DNA from: Lentisphaeria bacterium UBA1724
Lineage (GTDB): Bacteria; Verrucomicrobiota; Lentisphaeria; Oligosphaerales; Oligosphaeraceae
NCBI GenBank assembly: GCA_002315885.1
Contig: DCIO01000104.1
Location: 1 to 7,054 of the forward strand
Direction of reading: 5' to 3'
DNA length: 7,054 nt
The notes under the pieces were generated by a model, which saw only the letters and a program-made list of their open reading frames with translations, did no database searches and was not told the DNA's origin. The position numbers and the translations under genes were made by a program. Shown here piece by piece: positions 4,382 to 7,054 of this stretch. Position 1 is the first letter of the stretch. Each line of letters begins with the position of its first letter.

Positions 4382-6877
4382 ATGACCAAGTGCTTAGACA
4401 TCAAGCCCGAGAATTGGCTGAAGCCCGGTAAGATTTCCTTCAAGGACATCCCCGTCTGCCAGTATGACAAGACCATCGCCGAAGAGAAGAAGGCCTACTC
4501 CAAGGAAGACTTCCTGGCCATCTACCACGACATGCTGGTCTGCCACACCTTCGAGACCGTCATCAACGAGATCAAGCTCCAGGGTAAGTACGAGGATGTG
4601 GAATACAAGCATCCCGGCCCCGCGCACCTCTCTCTGGGACAGGCCGCCACTGCCGTCGGCGCCGCCTTCAACCTGGACATGAACGACTTCACCTTCGGTA
4701 GCCATCGTTCCCACTCCGAAATCCTGGCCAAGGGCCTCTCCGCCATCCGTAAGCTGGATGACGCCGCTCTCCAGAAGGTCATGGAAGACTTCTTTGGCGG
4801 CGCGACCCTGAAGGTCGTCCAGGCCAACTGCAAGTGCACCTCCGTCAAGGATCTGGCAAAGTACTTCCTGGTCTATGGCGCCTACGCGGAAATCTTCGCC
4901 CGCGTCACCGGTTTCAACAAGGGCTGGGGCGGCTCCATGCACGCCTTCTTCACCCCCTTCGGCATCTATCCCAACAACGCCATCGTCGGCGGTTCCGGCC
5001 CCGTGGCACCTGGCGCCGCGCTCTTCAAGCTGGTCAATGACAAGCCCGGTATCGTCCTGTGCAATATCGGTGACGCATCCTTCGGTTGCGGTCCTGTGTG
5101 GGAAGGCATGATGTTCTCCGCCATGGGTCAGTTCAAGACCCTGTGGAAGGAGAAGGGCTTCAAGGGCCTGCCCATCCTCTTCAACTGCTCCAACAACGGT
5201 TACGGCATGGGCGGCCAGACCGCTTCCTCCGAGACCAAGGACTTCCTGGGCGAGACCATGCCCTACGGTATGCTGGCTCGTATCGGCGCCGGTATCGATC
5301 CCGACCAGATGTTCGCCGAGCGCGTCAATGGCTATGATCCCCTGGCAGTCGCTGACGCCGTCAAGCGCCAGAAGGACCACCTGCTGAAGGGCGAGGGTCC
5401 CGCGCTGCTGGATGTGGCCACCTACCGTATCGGCGGTCACTCCCCCTCCGACGCCTCCAGCTACCGCACCAAGGAAGAGCTGGATATCTGGAAGAACTTC
5501 GACGCCATCAAGGAATTCCGCGACAAGTATGTGGGCGGCAAGGTCTTCAGCGACAAGGATGCCGCTGCGGTCGAGAAGAGCGTCCATGACCTGGTGAAGG
5601 AGTGCTTCGTCCTGGCCATCAACAAGGAGATCTCTCCCTACGAGACCATGGATTCCATGTTCATCGAGAACGTCATGTTCTCTAACAAGAAGCTGGAGTC
5701 CTGCGACGAGAGCCGCAAGGGCGATGCCGACTTCCTGCAGCCCCTGGCCGAGAACGAGCAGTTCAAGAAGATCCAGAAGAAACAGCGTTTCTACGCGGAT
5801 GCCGACGGCAAGCCCTACAGCAAGATGCTGGTCTACAACATCTGCGACGCCGTCTTCGAGGCCATGACCAACCGCTTCTCCAAGGATCCCACCCTGGTGG
5901 CCTTCGGTGAAGACAACCGCGACTGGGGCGGCGCATACGCCTGCTACCGCGGTCTGACCGAGCTGCTGCCCTACCACCGCTTCTTCAACAGCCCCATCTC
6001 CGAAGCCGCCATCATTGGCTCCGCAGTTGGTTACGCGCTGGCCGGTGGTCGTGCCGTCGCCGAAATCATGTACTGCGACTTCATCGGCCGTTGCGGCGAT
6101 GAGCTCTTCAACCAGCTCTCCAAGTGGCAGGCCATGTCCGGCGGCGTGCTCCGCATGCCCGTGGTGGTCCGCATCTCCGTTGGTTTCAAGTACGGCGCAC
6201 AGCACTCCCAGGATTGGAGCAGCATCTTCAACCACATCCCCGGTCTGAAGGTGGTCTACCCCGTCACTCCTTACGATGCAAAGGGCCTGCTCAACAGCGC
6301 TCTGGCTGGCACCGACCCCGTCATCTTCCTGGAATCCCAGCAGTGCTACGCCTTGGGCGAAATGTTCCACCAGGGCGGCGTGCCCTCCGAGTACTACGAG
6401 ATCCCCATCGGCGAACCCGATGTCAAGAAGGCTGGTAAGGACCTCACCATCATCACCTTCGGTCCCGCACTCTACAAGGCACTGGATGCCGCTAAGGAAT
6501 TGGCCAAGTACGGCGTGGACGCCGAGGTCATCGACCTGCGCTCCGTCAACCCGCTGAACTACGACAAGCTGGTTGAGTCCGTCAAGAAGACCGGTAAGGT
6601 CATCATGGTGAACGAGGCCGTGGAACGCGGCAACGTGATGCAGAATGTGGCCACCAACCTGACCCAGCTGGCATTCGATTATCTGGATGCGCCTATCGCT
6701 GTGGTGGGTTCCCGCAACTGGGTCTCCCCCGCTGCCGAACTGGAAGCCAAATTCTTCCCCCAGATCAGCTGGATCCTGGATACCATCCACGAGCGCATCA
6801 TGCCTCTCAAGGGGTACACCCCCGCCATCAACCGCTCCCTCGGCGAACTGGCACGCACCGCACGCCAGGGCGTGTAA
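4382..6877 (+). CDS. 2-oxo-acid dehydrogenase E1, fused alpha and beta subunits (TPP-dependent, pyruvate type likely)
   Basis: E1 decarboxylates the 2-oxo acid on thiamine diphosphate and reductively acylates E2. The alpha part (about 50-430) has HRSH at 108-111, KGWGGSMH at 180-187, the TPP/Mg motif starting GDA (230-232) and ending NN (271-272), and YRIGGHSPSD at 348-357. The beta part starts near 480: GED at 509-511, the catalytic Glu E541 in SPISEAA, GAQHSQ at 605-610, then a transketolase C-terminal domain from about 686 with EVIDLRSVNPL. A charged linker (about 430-478) joins them. At 831 residues it is longer than a simple alpha plus beta sum: relative to human E1-alpha there is an extra segment of roughly 40-45 residues between HRSH and GGSMH (about 120-168, with NCKC) and about 12 more between GD and NN. 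The motif reads GDA where GDG is usual. A lone TTA at codon 5 is its only TTA, CTA or TCA. No frameshift separates the halves, so the fusion looks genuine. Acetoin dehydrogenase is the main alternative. Confidence 0.94.
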   Translation: MTKCLDIKPENWLKPGKISFKDIPVCQYDKTIAEEKKAYSKEDFLAIYHDMLVCHTFETVINEIKLQGKYEDVEYKHPGPAHLSLGQAATAVGAAFNLDMNDFTFGSHRSHSEILAKGLSAIRKLDDAALQKVMEDFFGGATLKVVQANCKCTSVKDLAKYFLVYGAYAEIFARVTGFNKGWGGSMHAFFTPFGIYPNNAIVGGSGPVAPGAALFKLVNDKPGIVLCNIGDASFGCGPVWEGMMFSAMGQFKTLWKEKGFKGLPILFNCSNNGYGMGGQTASSETKDFLGETMPYGMLARIGAGIDPDQMFAERVNGYDPLAVADAVKRQKDHLLKGEGPALLDVATYRIGGHSPSDASSYRTKEELDIWKNFDAIKEFRDKYVGGKVFSDKDAAAVEKSVHDLVKECFVLAINKEISPYETMDSMFIENVMFSNKKLESCDESRKGDADFLQPLAENEQFKKIQKKQRFYADADGKPYSKMLVYNICDAVFEAMTNRFSKDPTLVAFGEDNRDWGGAYACYRGLTELLPYHRFFNSPISEAAIIGSAVGYALAGGRAVAEIMYCDFIGRCGDELFNQLSKWQAMSGGVLRMPVVVRISVGFKYGAQHSQDWSSIFNHIPGLKVVYPVTPYDAKGLLNSALAGTDPVIFLESQQCYALGEMFHQGGVPSEYYEIPIGEPDVKKAGKDLTIITFGPALYKALDAAKELAKYGVDAEVIDLRSVNPLNYDKLVESVKKTGKVIMVNEAVERGNVMQNVATNLTQLAFDYLDAPIAVVGSRNWVSPAAELEAKFFPQISWILDTIHERIMPLKGYTPAINRSLGELARTARQGV

Positions 6878-6902
6878 GGCATCTCTTCTGAGATAAAACA
6901 CC

Positions 6903-6952
6903 AAAAAGGGGCTGTTGCTTCCTCTCACGAGGTCTCGCAACAGCCCCTTTTT
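6903..6952. terminator. Strong intrinsic terminator, potentially bidirectional
   Basis: Arms 6903-6918 and 6937-6952 are exactly complementary over 16 bp: five A, GGGGCTGTTGC, then its complement and five T. The 18-nt loop holds a further 4-bp stem (6921-6924 with 6929-6932). The T run after the GC-rich arm ends the operon transcript 75 nt after the E1 stop. The matching A run on the left gives the same T run on the other strand, so it could also stop a convergent gene to the right. A small extra stem at 6881-6885/6890-6894 precedes it. Confidence 0.93.
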
Positions 6953-6970
6953 CATGCTCCCTAGGCTCTT

Positions 6971-6998
6971 CCGACGGCGTTCCACGCCGTCGCTACCT
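6971..6998. repeat. Perfect palindromic hairpin repeat, GACGGCG family
   Basis: CGACGGCGT (6972-6980) and ACGCCGTCG (6984-6992) pair perfectly over 9 bp around a 3-nt loop, and CTACCTCC follows. It matches the degenerate element at 1-26 in the same orientation. It has no T run and lies after a complete terminator, so it is probably not a terminator itself. It resembles dispersed extragenic palindromes (REP-like). I have a general memory of similar GACGGCG/CGCCGTC hairpins in some Verrucomicrobiota-type genomes but cannot verify it here. Confidence 0.65.
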
Positions 6999-7042
6999 CC
7001 TTTCCACAATAACGGTCGAGAAGAAACAGCAAGGTAAAGCAG

Positions 7043-7054
7043 GCGTCCGCCGTC
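7043..7054 (-). repeat. Half of a GACGGCGG-type repeat at the right edge, inverted
   Basis: On the - strand the last bases read GACGGCGGACGCC, similar to the first bases of the window (GACGGCGGGGAC); CCGCCGTC at 7047-7054 is the exact reverse complement of positions 1-8. It is probably a third family member in opposite orientation, cut by the window edge. The stretch 6999-7042 between it and the hairpin shows no gene or motif I can name. Confidence 0.3.

Noticed and set aside
5780..5830. Sequencing frameshift artificially joining separate E1-alpha and E1-beta genes
   Set aside because: The frame is continuous, no stop or ribosome binding site is seen at the junction, codon use is uniform, and the charged linker reads as a normal interdomain segment.
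4394..7009. Antisense reading frame of 871 codons opposite E1, running into the terminator region
   Set aside because: Same cause as for E2: it ends exactly at the single TTA codon of E1. It crosses the intrinsic terminator and hairpin repeat and has no recognisable domain.
1..7054. Exact 8-bp inverted repeat at the two ends of the window (GACGGCGG / CCGCCGTC), as if the ends of a transposon
   Set aside because: Window edges are arbitrary, there is no transposase or integrase, and the motif is explained by the local hairpin-repeat family.

Overview
The window holds one four-gene module, all on the + strand: a DeoR-family transcriptional regulator, then all the catalytic parts of a 2-oxo-acid dehydrogenase complex in the order E2 (dihydrolipoamide acyltransferase), E3 (dihydrolipoamide dehydrogenase), E1 (TPP-dependent dehydrogenase with alpha and beta chains fused in one polypeptide). 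A strong intrinsic terminator closes the unit. The likely overall reaction is oxidative decarboxylation of pyruvate to acetyl-CoA with reduction of NAD+. Acetoin or a branched-chain 2-oxo acid cannot be excluded from sequence alone.

Layout: 1-26 is a degenerate hairpin repeat; 30-155 is an AT-rich leader with three pairs of TTTGCnCAAA-like sites, probably the operator/promoter region; 190-966 is the regulator; a 15-bp gap with a strong ribosome binding site leads to E2 (982-2739). A 100-bp gap with a GC-rich stem-loop precedes E3 (2840-4186). A 195-bp gap with a tandem AATGCTT heptamer and two related stem-loops precedes E1 (4382-6877). The 177-bp tail holds the terminator (6903-6952), a perfect palindromic hairpin (6972-6992), and a half-repeat at the window edge. 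I see no RNA genes, insertion sequences or CRISPR arrays.

How the genes work together: E1 decarboxylates the 2-oxo acid on TPP and reductively acylates the swinging lipoyl arms of E2 (two lipoyl domains on Ala/Pro-rich linkers). The E2 catalytic core passes the acyl group to CoA. E3, docked through a peripheral subunit-binding domain of E2, reoxidises dihydrolipoamide and makes NADH. The DeoR regulator, whose family usually senses a phosphorylated sugar or similar metabolite, probably controls the unit and itself, tying the complex to carbon supply.

Organism: a bacterium with GC-rich, strongly codon-biased metabolic genes, AT-rich control regions, AGGAG/GAGGT-type ribosome binding sites and dispersed GACGGCG...CGCCGTC hairpins. 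The fused E1 and the hairpin repeats make me think of a gut-associated Verrucomicrobiota/Kiritimatiellota/Lentisphaerota-type lineage, but this is impression from memory and low confidence. The three enzyme genes avoid the codons TTA, CTA and TCA almost completely, which suggests high expression; the regulator uses them freely.
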